This document shows positions 25,127-33,406 of a DNA stretch of 42,942 nt, piece by piece. Origin of the DNA: CANHEE01 sp043777755 (GTDB taxonomy: Bacteria > Bacteroidota > Bacteroidia > Chitinophagales > Saprospiraceae); contig JAYWHK010000310.1 of the NCBI GenBank assembly GCA_043777755.1, forward strand, positions 1-42,942, in the 5' to 3' direction. Every line of letters starts with the position of its first letter. Position 1 is the first letter of the stretch. The translations under genes were made by a program, and so were the position numbers. Below the pieces are notes generated by a model, which saw only the letters and a list, made by a program, of their open reading frames with translations, was not told the origin of the DNA and made no database searches.

Positions 25127-25192
25127 GAACGTCTAAAAAGGTTTTTTTTGTTCATTTGTGATTTTCCTTCAATAATTTTCACCTACTTAATC

Positions 25193-25897
25193 TTACAAAT
25201 CGCCCAATTGCGGACGAATCACCAAATCTTCAATAACGCCAACTTTTGACAGATTGAATGCGCCCCAAATGGCATCAGCAATGTCAGAAGCGGGCATTAA
25301 TCGGTCTTCTGGTAAATCAACTCCAGCCCAAGAATCTGACCATGTTGCGCCTGGCATAATAGAGGTTACTTTGACACCTTTGTCTTTCAGTTCTTCTCTC
25401 AAACACTTTGAAAAACCCAGCAAAGCAAATTTTGAAATGGCATAAGAACCACCATTAGAGTAGGCTTTTAGACTTGCCACCGAACACATATTAAAGATGT
25501 GTCCTTTCTTTTGCTCAATCATGCTCGGTACGATGTCACGTGTCAAATAATAGGCACTGTACAAGTTGGTGTCAATCATTTTTTCGAGCGTTCCTTCGCT
25601 TTCGCTATGGATTTCGCCTGGTAAAAAAACGCCTGTATTGTTGATTAGTACATCAATATTCGACCATTTTGCTAAGACTGCTCCTGAAAAATGGGCAACT
25701 TCTTCTTTTTTGCTCAAATCCGCTTGAACGCAAAGGATTGTAATATTCGGAAATTTTTGATTGATTTCAGATTGTAATTTTTCCAAATCCGCTTTGGAAC
25801 GGGCGCAAGTAGCAATAGAAAAGCCTTCGTTGGCAAAACGCCCAACTAAGGCTTTTCCTATTCCTTTGCTACCACCTGTGATGATTGCTATCGGCAT
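25193..25897 (-). CDS. short-chain dehydrogenase/reductase
   Basis: A 234-aa Rossmann-fold NAD(P)-dependent oxidoreductase. Visible motifs are the cofactor loop TGGSKGIGKA (7-16), the Asp-Leu pair (residues 64-65 region), NNTG (about 86-89) and the catalytic YAISK with an upstream Ser. This is the classical SDR fold; the substrate cannot be read from sequence. The start is 7 bp from the end of dsbD on the same strand, so it is the last gene of the dsbD operon. That may be coincidental packing rather than a shared pathway. Confidence 0.9.
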   Translation of the reverse strand: MPIAIITGGSKGIGKALVGRFANEGFSIATCARSKADLEKLQSEINQKFPNITILCVQADLSKKEEVAHFSGAVLAKWSNIDVLINNTGVFLPGEIHSESEGTLEKMIDTNLYSAYYLTRDIVPSMIEQKKGHIFNMCSVASLKAYSNGGSYAISKFALLGFSKCLREELKDKGVKVTSIMPGATWSDSWAGVDLPEDRLMPASDIADAIWGAFNLSKVGVIEDLVIRPQLGDL

Positions 25898-25904
25898 ATT
25901 TTTT

Positions 25905-28103
25905 TTATTTTTTTAATCCTTTAAATGTAGCAACGCCACACTCCAAAAAGTCTTTGTATTCTGTTGCGTTAGGTGTATAAGTTTTTGGATGTGTCAGAAT
26001 GGTTTTTCCGTCATTGTCCATCAAAATATATTGTGGTTGAGAAGCCTCGTTAAAATTGTTGCGTTGGAAAGAACTCCATTTTGCGCCAACAGTACGAATT
26101 TTTTCACCATCGTTTTTATCTGAAATATATTTTTGTTTATCGTCTGGAAATAGACGTGCTTCATCATCTACATAAAGCGAAACAACCACGTAGTCTTCTT
26201 TTAAAAACTTCAAAATTTCTGGTTTTACCCAAATATTTTCTTCCATTTTACGACAATTTACGCAGCCATAACCTGTAAAATCCACAAAAACTGGCTTTCC
26301 TACTTTTTTAGCATAAGCCACTGCTTCGTCAAAATCATGGAAACATTCGATGCCGTGTACACAGCCTTTTGGTCCAAAAAAATTGTAGGTATATGAAGGC
26401 GCAAGTCCGCTTAAAACGCTCAATGGTTTGTATTGGAAACCGAAAGCCAAATAGGCAACCATCGCCAAAGAACCCAAGCCCAATGCCCAGTTTGCTTTGC
26501 TCAATTTACGGGTTGGATTGTCATGTGGAAAACTTATTTTACCCAAGTGGTAAAGTCCTAATCCTAAGAAAACCAACATCCAAACGCCTAAGAAAATTTC
26601 CCAACGCAACCAGCCCCAGTGTGCCACTAAGTCCGCCGTAGAAAGGAATTTCAAGGCAAAAGCCAATTCTAAAAAGCCTAAAGTTACTTTTACGCTATTC
26701 ATCCAGCCGCCTGATTTTGGCAAAGAGTTTAACCAACTTGGAAACATCGCAAACAATGCAAATGGCAACGCCAATGCTAATGAAAAGCCGAACATACCGA
26801 CCAATGGTTTTTTAGGAATAAAGCCAAATATTGCATCAGTCGTATTGGAAACGGTTTGTACTAAAAGAGAGCCAATAATAGGGCCTGTACAAGAAAAAGA
26901 TACCAATGCCAAGGTAAATGCCATGAAAAAGATACCAATTAAGCCACCTTTGTCAGCGGCTTGGTCGGTAGAAGTGGACCAAGAACTTGGTAATGTGATT
27001 TCGTAGTAGCCAAAAAATGAAAAAGCAAAAGCTACAAATATTAAGAAAAATGCTGTATTTACCCAAGGATTGGTTGCCATTGCGTTCAAAGTATTTGCAC
27101 CAAAAAGCGTTGTGACAACGATACCAATAGTAACATAAATCGCAATAATAGAAAGTCCATAAATAATGGCGTTTCTGATTCCTTTGGCACGAGTTCCGCT
27201 TCCTTTTGTGAAAAAACTAACCGTTAGTGGAATCATTGGAAAAACGCAAGGTGTCAATAATGCTACCAAGCCGCCTAAAAATGCTAAGAAAAACAATTGC
27301 CACAAATTATCCTCATTTGCCACTTGGATAGAGCCACAATTGCCATTGATGGGTTGTGTAACATTTATTTCTCTTTTGCTATCAAAAAAACCTTGAAAAT
27401 TAACGTCGTCAGGACGTTGTGGTTCTGATGGTGTTGGAACAACGGTAGTTAGCGTAGTCGTTGATTCTGTTCCGCCACTTGCCAATGTTGCATCAGGAGG
27501 AGTATTCGTGATGGTTGTTGAGTTGGTAGTGACAATCGCAGGTGTTGAAATTGTAGTGTTTGGAATTGGTGTTACAGAACCTCCTCCTATAAGTTTCATC
27601 TGTAAATCGCCACTTCCATTACACTTTGGAGGAGAATAGGCATTGGCAGGGTCTTTTGCAGGTAAGACAAACTTGAAATCTACATCCTTAGGTGGCATAC
27701 ACGCTTGTTCATTACAAGACATAAATGAAAGGTAACCACCAATTGGTTTAGAAGCATCAATAACTTTTACTTTTTGATAACAAACAAATTTATGTTTGAA
27801 TTTAATAATTCTCATATTGTCAAATAGAGGATCATTTAATTCTACTTTATCACCACATTCATCCATTTGCCCCTGTAAAGAGTAATTTGCATCCTTTTTA
27901 AATTCAAAACTTGTTTTTACTGGACCTTCATCACTTGACAAATATTGAGAGTAAGTATAATTACCGTCTTGAATAGTCGCCGTAGATATTAAAAGATAAT
28001 TGTCTTTATCTAAATATTTTGCTTCAAAAGCCCACTTGACAGGACTTTGCGCAACAACAAAAAAAGTTAAGATTGAAAATAGAAAGGAATATATAATTCT
28101 CAT
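25905..28103 (-). CDS. dsbD: thiol:disulfide interchange protein DsbD
   Basis: A 732-aa three-part electron conduit that moves reductant from cytoplasmic thioredoxin to the periplasm. Signal peptide to VVA|QS. The alpha-like N-terminal domain has SCNEQAC (Cys130/Cys135). A Ser/Thr-rich linker spans 170-235. The membrane domain carries Cys286 (LLTPCVFPMIP) and Cys405 (SFSCTGP), and the C-terminal gamma domain has Cys614/Cys617 (GYGCVNCRK). All expected Cys pairs are present, so it should be functional. It lies 64 bp after a stand-alone alpha-domain gene and directly before the dehydrogenase. Confidence 0.94.
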   Translation of the reverse strand: MRIIYSFLFSILTFFVVAQSPVKWAFEAKYLDKDNYLLISTATIQDGNYTYSQYLSSDEGPVKTSFEFKKDANYSLQGQMDECGDKVELNDPLFDNMRIIKFKHKFVCYQKVKVIDASKPIGGYLSFMSCNEQACMPPKDVDFKFVLPAKDPANAYSPPKCNGSGDLQMKLIGGGSVTPIPNTTISTPAIVTTNSTTITNTPPDATLASGGTESTTTLTTVVPTPSEPQRPDDVNFQGFFDSKREINVTQPINGNCGSIQVANEDNLWQLFFLAFLGGLVALLTPCVFPMIPLTVSFFTKGSGTRAKGIRNAIIYGLSIIAIYVTIGIVVTTLFGANTLNAMATNPWVNTAFFLIFVAFAFSFFGYYEITLPSSWSTSTDQAADKGGLIGIFFMAFTLALVSFSCTGPIIGSLLVQTVSNTTDAIFGFIPKKPLVGMFGFSLALALPFALFAMFPSWLNSLPKSGGWMNSVKVTLGFLELAFALKFLSTADLVAHWGWLRWEIFLGVWMLVFLGLGLYHLGKISFPHDNPTRKLSKANWALGLGSLAMVAYLAFGFQYKPLSVLSGLAPSYTYNFFGPKGCVHGIECFHDFDEAVAYAKKVGKPVFVDFTGYGCVNCRKMEENIWVKPEILKFLKEDYVVVSLYVDDEARLFPDDKQKYISDKNDGEKIRTVGAKWSSFQRNNFNEASQPQYILMDNDGKTILTHPKTYTPNATEYKDFLECGVATFKGLKK

Positions 28104-28167
28104 AAAAATAAATATTTTGATTTTAATAAAGCACGATAATAAACGAACAATTGTTGTTTATATTCTG

Positions 28168-28704
28168 TTAATAAGAATCGTTTCGTCTAAATAAACGTTT
28201 GAAAAAAGAAAGATCATCGCTCGATTGTCCGTGGTGTTTTTTGTCGTTGCAATCAGGTAATTTTATAACAAAGTTAAAATCACGTGCAGGAAGGCAGCGG
28301 CTGTTGTTACAAGCGGAATAACAAATAAAACCTAAAACAGTATCCAAAGAAGCTGTAACTTTTATTTTCTGTCTGAATACAACAGTATTTTTATATTTGC
28401 TAATACTTGTTTTTGACAAATCGTCGTAAGCTGTTTTTCTATCTCCTTCCGCAATACAATCCCCGATGAGTTCGTAATGAAAATCCCTTTCAAAATCAAT
28501 CGTTGTAGGTGTTGGACATTCAAGACAATCAACATCTTGTGCATAAATAGCCCATTCGTCTTCAATTTTTGCTTTGAAGACCAACTCAAATTCTCCTTTT
28601 TTTTTCAAACACTTTGCTTCATACGTCCATTTTACGGGATTATGCGGTTGAGCGAATGCATTAAAAAAGAAAAATAAACTTGATATAGAGAATAAGGCTC
28701 TCAT
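28168..28704 (-). CDS. stand-alone DsbD N-terminal (alpha)-like domain protein
   Basis: A 178-aa exported protein with signal peptide to FA|QP (18/19). It is then collinear with the N-terminal domain of the adjacent DsbD: PVKWTYEAKCLKKKGEFEL against PVKWAFEAKYLDKDNYLLI, and CYSACNNSRCLP against MSCNEQACMPP. The redox pair Cys132/Cys137 is conserved. Extra Cys at 60, 63, 83 and 128 are not in the DsbD copy. There is no membrane domain. It probably arose by duplication and may be a second reductant acceptor served by the same DsbD. It is the first gene of the operon. Confidence 0.85.
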   Translation of the reverse strand: MRALFSISSLFFFFNAFAQPHNPVKWTYEAKCLKKKGEFELVFKAKIEDEWAIYAQDVDCLECPTPTTIDFERDFHYELIGDCIAEGDRKTAYDDLSKTSISKYKNTVVFRQKIKVTASLDTVLGFICYSACNNSRCLPARDFNFVIKLPDCNDKKHHGQSSDDLSFFKRLFRRNDSY

Positions 28705-28932
28705 GTTTTTGGAATATTGCCTGAAAATTCTTTTGTTTGTGAGTAAGTAGTTGTTAAGAATTACTTAAGTTATCCTAAAAATAGCAAGTTGATATGAATA
28801 ATAAATTTAATGCAAAAATAGGAGAAAATTTTGACTTTTCCTAAAATCATCTAAAAAATCTACTTTAAAAAAGTTTTATTGTCTTTTGTACAACCTTTTT
28901 TACAAAAATAAACACATTATACATAGATTTTT

Positions 28933-28963
28933 TTTGATAACCAATAAAATAATAGTACCTTTG
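28933..28963 (+). promoter_or_regulatory. promoter of bamD
   Basis: TTTG (28933-28936) and TACCTTTG (28956-28963) with a 19-nt spacer, giving about 33 nt of leader to the ATG at 29003. Confidence 0.7.
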
Positions 28964-29002
28964 CAGGCTTATTAGCCCAAGAAGTATTTTATACAAAAAT
29001 AT

Positions 29003-29833
29003 ATGAACAAACTTAGATTAAATTTTATTTGGATTGCAGCACTTTTACTTTTTTTAAGTTCTTGTAAATCAGAATTTGAAAAACTTCGTACAAGCGGTGA
29101 TGCCAATGCCATTTTGAAAAAAGCGGACGCACTCTACGACAAAGGCGATTATTCCAAAGCTCAAACGCTTTACGATTTGGTAATCAGCAGCTTACGTGGT
29201 CGTCAAGATGCCGAAAAAGTATATTTTCGTTACGCTTATACACACTATTTTTTAGAAAAATACGTTTCTGGTAATTACTATTTTGACCAATTTTCTAAAA
29301 CATATCCAGGTAGTGCAAGTCGTGAAGAAGCAGATTATATGGCGGCTTATTGCAATTATAAGCAATCGCCAGGATTCAAATTAGACCAAACTTCAACAAC
29401 CAAAGCAATTGATGAGTTACAGCTTTTTGTCAATACGTATCAAAGTAGTGAGCGTGTAAAAGAAGCCAACAAATTGATTGATGAAATGCGTCAAAAATTA
29501 GAAACAAAAGCCTTTGATGAAGGTACATTGTATTTTAATTTGAGAGAATATCAGGCAGCTATTCAGACTTACAATAATGTTTTGAAGGATTTTCCAGAAA
29601 CCAGTAACGCAGAACTTATTCGCTACAAAATTATTTTGGCAGCAAACAATTATGCTAAAAATTCTGTTTTAGACAAACAAGAGGAGCGTTACAAATTGGC
29701 TATTGAAGAAAGTGATAGCTTTCTTGCTCGTTTCGATAAAAGCAAATACCGCAAAGAAGTTGGCGGCATCAATAAAGAAGCAAAGAAAAAATTAAAAGAA
29801 ATTTTTGCAGACAGCAAAAAAGCAATTAATTAA
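29003..29833 (+). CDS. bamD: outer-membrane assembly lipoprotein BamD
   Basis: A 276-aa lipoprotein with lipobox LFLSSC (Cys21). Tetratricopeptide repeats follow, of the BamD type: ADALYDKGDYSKAQTLYDL, then YFDQFSKTYPGSASREEADY and GTLYFNLREYQAAIQTYNNV. BamD anchors to the outer membrane from the periplasmic side and couples the BAM complex to BamA. In Bacteroidota it commonly precedes the gene for the omega subunit, as here. Full length. The stop is followed by a degenerate CCTCTCCCAAGG-type repeat (29833-29870). Confidence 0.93.
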   Translation: MNKLRLNFIWIAALLLFLSSCKSEFEKLRTSGDANAILKKADALYDKGDYSKAQTLYDLVISSLRGRQDAEKVYFRYAYTHYFLEKYVSGNYYFDQFSKTYPGSASREEADYMAAYCNYKQSPGFKLDQTSTTKAIDELQLFVNTYQSSERVKEANKLIDEMRQKLETKAFDEGTLYFNLREYQAAIQTYNNVLKDFPETSNAELIRYKIILAANNYAKNSVLDKQEERYKLAIEESDSFLARFDKSKYRKEVGGINKEAKKKLKEIFADSKKAIN

Positions 29834-29870
29834 GACCTCTCCTAAATCCTCTCCCAAGGAAAGGACTTCA
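29833..29870. repeat. CCTCTCC-type intergenic repeat
   Basis: Contains CCTCTCC, CCTCTCCCAAGG and AGGACTT words with a short hairpin. It resembles a very common intergenic repeat in Bacteroidota and cyanobacterial genomes. Only one copy is in the window. Confidence 0.4.
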
Positions 29871-29935
29871 AGAGTTGTTTATATACAATATATTCATTCA
29901 AATTTAGTTTACGTTAGTTAAAATAGATTATAAAT

Positions 29936-30346
29936 ATGACAGATATTAAAACAAGAGCGCAAGGCATTGACCCTAATGTACGTGCGCGTGATGTAAAAGC
30001 AATGGTCAAAGATACTGGAAATATCTATGAAACATTGGCGATTATTACCAAACGTGCTAAGACATTGGCTGTCGAAATCAAGCATGAGTTGAACAGCAAA
30101 TTAGAAGAATTTGCGGTAACTTCTGATACCATCGAAGAAATCCACGAGAACAAAGAGCAAATCGAAATCTCTAAATTCTATGAGCGTTTGCCTAATCCCG
30201 TTGTGATTGCATTAGAAGAATATCAAAATGGAAAAATTCAACACCGCTACAATGTTGATAAAGATGCTCGTGAAGACCGTATCGTTGAACGCAATGAGCG
30301 CAATAATAGCAGTATTGCACCAGCTCGTCAGCAGCGCAGACGTTAA
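29936..30346 (+). CDS. rpoZ: RNA polymerase omega subunit family protein
   Basis: A 136-aa cytoplasmic protein in the position and form of the Bacteroidota omega subunit. It has TGNIYETLAIITKRAKTLAVE near the N-terminus, a helix with KLEEFAV, and a long basic C-terminal tail. It follows bamD by about 100 nt, the usual Bacteroidota order. It supports assembly and stability of RNA polymerase. The downstream coaBC (dfp) gene that often follows is absent here; a strong terminator is at 30381-30424. The divergent sequence makes the family assignment less secure than the synteny. Confidence 0.85.
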   Translation: MTDIKTRAQGIDPNVRARDVKAMVKDTGNIYETLAIITKRAKTLAVEIKHELNSKLEEFAVTSDTIEEIHENKEQIEISKFYERLPNPVVIALEEYQNGKIQHRYNVDKDAREDRIVERNERNNSSIAPARQQRRR

Positions 30347-30380
30347 TAATGTTAAATTGACGCTTTGATAAAAAGTTCTA

Positions 30381-30424
30381 AAGACTTAAATTTTTGAAAA
30401 TCAAAAATTTAAGTCTTTTTTTGT
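30381..30424 (+). terminator. rho-independent terminator
   Basis: AGACTTAAATTTTTGA and TCAAAAATTTAAGTCT form a perfect 16-bp stem around AAA, followed by T6. It ends the bamD-rpoZ transcript. Confidence 0.88.
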
Positions 30425-30796
30425 GAAAATCGAAAAATTCTTAACCATTTATTTTTTTTTACGTTAATAAAGAAAGCAATAATTGGGGTTGTTTTATCGT
30501 TGAAAAATAACTTTGGTTACTTTGTGTACATACTTATAATGCTTTTTTTTGTAAAAGAAAAAAGCTTGTTTTTGGCATAATTTTGTCAAAAAACATGTAA
30601 GAACATACCACTTACAAAATTAAAACTTCGTTTTAATTAAATCAGTGAAATCAGATTTAATTTTCAACATCACGATTGGTGTAAATTAGTAAAATTAGTG
30701 TAAATTAGTGTTAAAAAAAATACGCTAAGTTTTTATCAAAAAATATGTAATTTCGCAACAGAATAAAAATATTATAGATTTTTCTACTTATATATT
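30425..30796. other. intergenic region with dispersed repeats
   Basis: No gene of convincing size. It holds a -7-like TAACTTTG (30508-30515) and a short stretch (about 30486-30510) resembling the 70-bp repeat at 40574-40643. The palindrome-headed repeat at 30619-30662 follows, then an AAATTAGTG-like tandem (about 30682-30712). A degenerate promoter (TAATTTCG, about 30748-30755) lies before the protease gene. Confidence 0.5.
30619..30662. repeat. palindrome-headed repeat, related to 10421-10464
   Basis: ATTAAAAC-TTC-GTTTTAAT followed by a tail with AATCAGTGAAATCAGATTTAATT. The relative at 10421 differs by the inverted loop and by C/T changes. Both are in gaps with AT-rich tandem tails. Confidence 0.6.
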
Positions 30797-32437
30797 ATGA
30801 AACTTAAAAAACGCTTCGCCCTTCCAATCGCTTTCATGGGTGTATTTGGAATCGCTTCTCAGACAGTTGATACTGGAAAATACTTTGAAATTGCTAAAAA
30901 TATTGAACTTTTTGCCAATATTTACAAGGAAATCAATACGTATTATGTTGATGACCTCGACCCTGCACGCACGATGCGTATAGGGATTGATGCAATGTTG
31001 AATCACCTTGATCCTTATACAAATTATATTTCTGAAAGTGAGATCGAAGGTTTTCGATATAACATTGAAGGAAAATACAATGGTATTGGTGCTGTTGTCG
31101 AAAAAATTGGAGATTTTCCTGTAGTAACAGAAACCTATGAGAATTGCCCAGCCTTCAAAGCTGGTCTTAAACCAGGCGATATTTTATTGAGTATTGATGG
31201 GCAATCTGCAAAAGGCAAAGGTTCTGATGAACTTTATGAAGTAATGAAAGGCGCACCTGGAACAGAAATGGAAATCAATGTTCGTCGCCCTGGCGAAACT
31301 AAAGAGCTGAAAATCAAGCTAAAACGTGATGAAGTTGATGTTCCAAATGTTCCATACTCTGGTATGGTGAGTGACGATATTGGCTATGTGGCATTGACGA
31401 CCTTTACACGTGATGCTGGCGGAAATGTTCAAAACGCTTTTTTGGATTTGAAAAAAAATAACAGCAACCTCAAAGGTTTGATTTTGGATTTGCGTGGCAA
31501 TGGTGGTGGACTTTTGAATGAAGCTGTGAATTTGGTGAATATTTTTGTGCCAAAAGGCGAAGTTGTTGTTTCTACTCGTGGAAAAGTAGAAGACTGGGAT
31601 AAGTCGTTCAAAACAACCAGTACCGCTGCTGATGAAAAGATTCCAGTTGTGGTTTTGATAGACAAAGGTTCTGCTTCGGCTTCGGAGATTGTTTCTGGCT
31701 CTTTGCAAGATTTGGACAGGGCAGTACTGATGGGACAGCGTTCTTATGGTAAAGGTTTGGTACAAAACGTGAAAGATATTGGTTATAATTCTAAGGTAAA
31801 ATTGACAACTTCCAAGTATTATATTCCTTCTGGGCGTTGCATTCAAGGTGTAACTTACCAGAATGGAAAACCTGTAAATATTCCAGATTCATTGCGTACT
31901 GCATTCAAAACCAAGAATGGTCGCCGTGTTTTAGATGGTGGTGGCGTTACGCCTGACGTTTATGTAGAAAGTGAAACGAAATCTTCGGTGGTAAAAAGTT
32001 TGAATGATAAGTACTATATTTTTGATTACGTTACAGAATTTTGTATCAAAAATAAAACAATTTCAGAAGTAAAACAATTTCATTTTACTGATTTTGAAGG
32101 TTTTACAAAATATTTGGAAGTAAGAGGATTTTTTGGTGAAACAGAAAGTGACAAAATTATCACTGATTTGCGTGAAAAAGCTAAAAAAGAAAATCTCTTA
32201 GAAGCAATATCTGGCGATTTGAAAGCAGCTGAGGCAAAAATTTTGACAGAGAAAAAAATCGAAATCCAACGCCACAAAAAGGATTTAATTGATTTGATTG
32301 AAAAAGAAATTGCTGCACGTTATTATTATGAAAAAGGTAAAATCCAAATGGGTTTGCGCAACGATAAGGAAATTGAAGAATCCATTAAACTATTGAAAAA
32401 TACTGAAAAATACCAAAAAATATTGAGTCTGAAATAG
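30797..32437 (+). CDS. S41 family C-terminal processing protease
   Basis: A 546-aa protease of the CtpA/Prc family. It has an N-terminal hydrophobic segment (signal or anchor), a PDZ domain at about residues 95-180 (GIGAVVEK, then AGLKPGDILLSIDGQ) and a tail-specific protease domain. The Ser/Lys dyad is Ser294 in GSASASEIVSG and Lys319 in RSYGKGLVQ, the usual 25 residues apart. LDLRGNGGG precedes it. It acts in the periplasm on protein C-termini. The long, charged C-terminal extension (about 450-546) is common in Bacteroidota members. It is transcribed alone. Confidence 0.92.
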   Translation: MKLKKRFALPIAFMGVFGIASQTVDTGKYFEIAKNIELFANIYKEINTYYVDDLDPARTMRIGIDAMLNHLDPYTNYISESEIEGFRYNIEGKYNGIGAVVEKIGDFPVVTETYENCPAFKAGLKPGDILLSIDGQSAKGKGSDELYEVMKGAPGTEMEINVRRPGETKELKIKLKRDEVDVPNVPYSGMVSDDIGYVALTTFTRDAGGNVQNAFLDLKKNNSNLKGLILDLRGNGGGLLNEAVNLVNIFVPKGEVVVSTRGKVEDWDKSFKTTSTAADEKIPVVVLIDKGSASASEIVSGSLQDLDRAVLMGQRSYGKGLVQNVKDIGYNSKVKLTTSKYYIPSGRCIQGVTYQNGKPVNIPDSLRTAFKTKNGRRVLDGGGVTPDVYVESETKSSVVKSLNDKYYIFDYVTEFCIKNKTISEVKQFHFTDFEGFTKYLEVRGFFGETESDKIITDLREKAKKENLLEAISGDLKAAEAKILTEKKIEIQRHKKDLIDLIEKEIAARYYYEKGKIQMGLRNDKEIEESIKLLKNTEKYQKILSLK

Positions 32438-32480
32438 TTTTTTGGTAACTGTTTAGCGTCAAAAAATCGAAGATTTTTTA

Positions 32481-32585
32481 TTTTTTACCACGGAGAAACA
32501 GAGGTCACAGAGTGTGACAAAAAAATTAGCCTTCGGCTAATTTTTTTGTCACACTCTGTGTTCTCCGTTTCTTCGTGGTAAAAAA
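32481..32585. repeat. 105-nt near-perfect inverted repeat (ACCACGGAG type)
   Basis: Arms 32481-32531 and 32535-32585 pair over 51 positions with 4 mismatches around a 3-nt loop. The arms begin TTTTTTACCACGGAGAAAC and end TTAGCC. ACCACGGAG...CACAGAG is a well-known recurring intergenic motif in several phyla. It separates the protease gene from the restriction gene and may also act as a strong terminator. Confidence 0.88.
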
Positions 32586-32641
32586 TTGCAAGAGTGGTAA
32601 ATAGTTATATTTTTTGTAAAAAAAGAACCAAAAAAGATAAA

Positions 32642-33406
32642 ATGGCTAATAAATACGTAGGTTTTATTTCTGATGAACACTTGCTTTATTGCGTGGAAAA
32701 CCTCTATAGAGCATACGCAAAGGCAAAAAACAACGTTGATAAGAAGAGTTTTTACAGCAATAAAGTAGATACAATGAAACTTACTTTTGATGCAAAATTC
32801 AATAATATTGATGAAGAGAGCCTGATTCAAGCAGAGGTTTTGCGACAAATTGATAAATCCATTAACAATTCGATAGGAACTTTTCACGAGCAGATTTTGG
32901 GAGGAATTGAAGGTTTTGAAGTAGGAGATTTCAGTGGTTTTGATATTAAAGCAAATGACGATACTCTATTTGCAGACATCAAAAACAAACACAATACAAT
33001 GAACAGTAGCTCGGCAGAAAGTTTGTTCCAAAAATTGAAAAACTATGCTGATACTTATAAAAAAGCAAAATGCTATTGGGTTCAAATTTTAGCAAAAGGA
33101 AGTTTTACTGAACTTTGGAAGGGTGAAATCAATGGCAAAGAGTACAGCCATAGTAGAGTATATAAGATTTCGGGTGACCAGTTTTACGCTTTACTTTCGG
33201 GACAAGAAGACGCACTTTTTCAATTGTACAAAGCATTACCAGTTGCCATCAACGATTATCTTGGTTCGATAAATCAAACAGAATCAATTGCTGATAACTC
33301 AGCCTTAGATGAAATAAAAATGGCTACGACAACTTCCAAAAGAAGTATTTTAGAGCAAATTACTTTTGAAAATTATAATTATTATTTGGGTTTTGATAAG
33401 TTGTAA
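32642..33406 (+). CDS. Eco47II/Sau96I-type restriction endonuclease (GGNCC)
   Basis: A 254-aa type II restriction enzyme. The stretch KLTFDAKFNN (46-55), LRQIDKSINNSIGTFHEQIL (67-86), then GFDIKANDDTLFADIKNKHNTMN is characteristic of the Eco47II family. It carries a PD-(D/E)XK-like site at Asp101 and Asp112-Ile-Lys114. By homology it should cut GGNCC. The ATG at 32642 gives the family N-terminus MANKYVGFISDE; an upstream in-frame start at 32594 would lie next to the hairpin. It is convergent with the methyltransferase gene, and their 3' ends overlap by 25 bp (33382-33406). Confidence 0.9.
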   Translation: MANKYVGFISDEHLLYCVENLYRAYAKAKNNVDKKSFYSNKVDTMKLTFDAKFNNIDEESLIQAEVLRQIDKSINNSIGTFHEQILGGIEGFEVGDFSGFDIKANDDTLFADIKNKHNTMNSSSAESLFQKLKNYADTYKKAKCYWVQILAKGSFTELWKGEINGKEYSHSRVYKISGDQFYALLSGQEDALFQLYKALPVAINDYLGSINQTESIADNSALDEIKMATTTSKRSILEQITFENYNYYLGFDKL

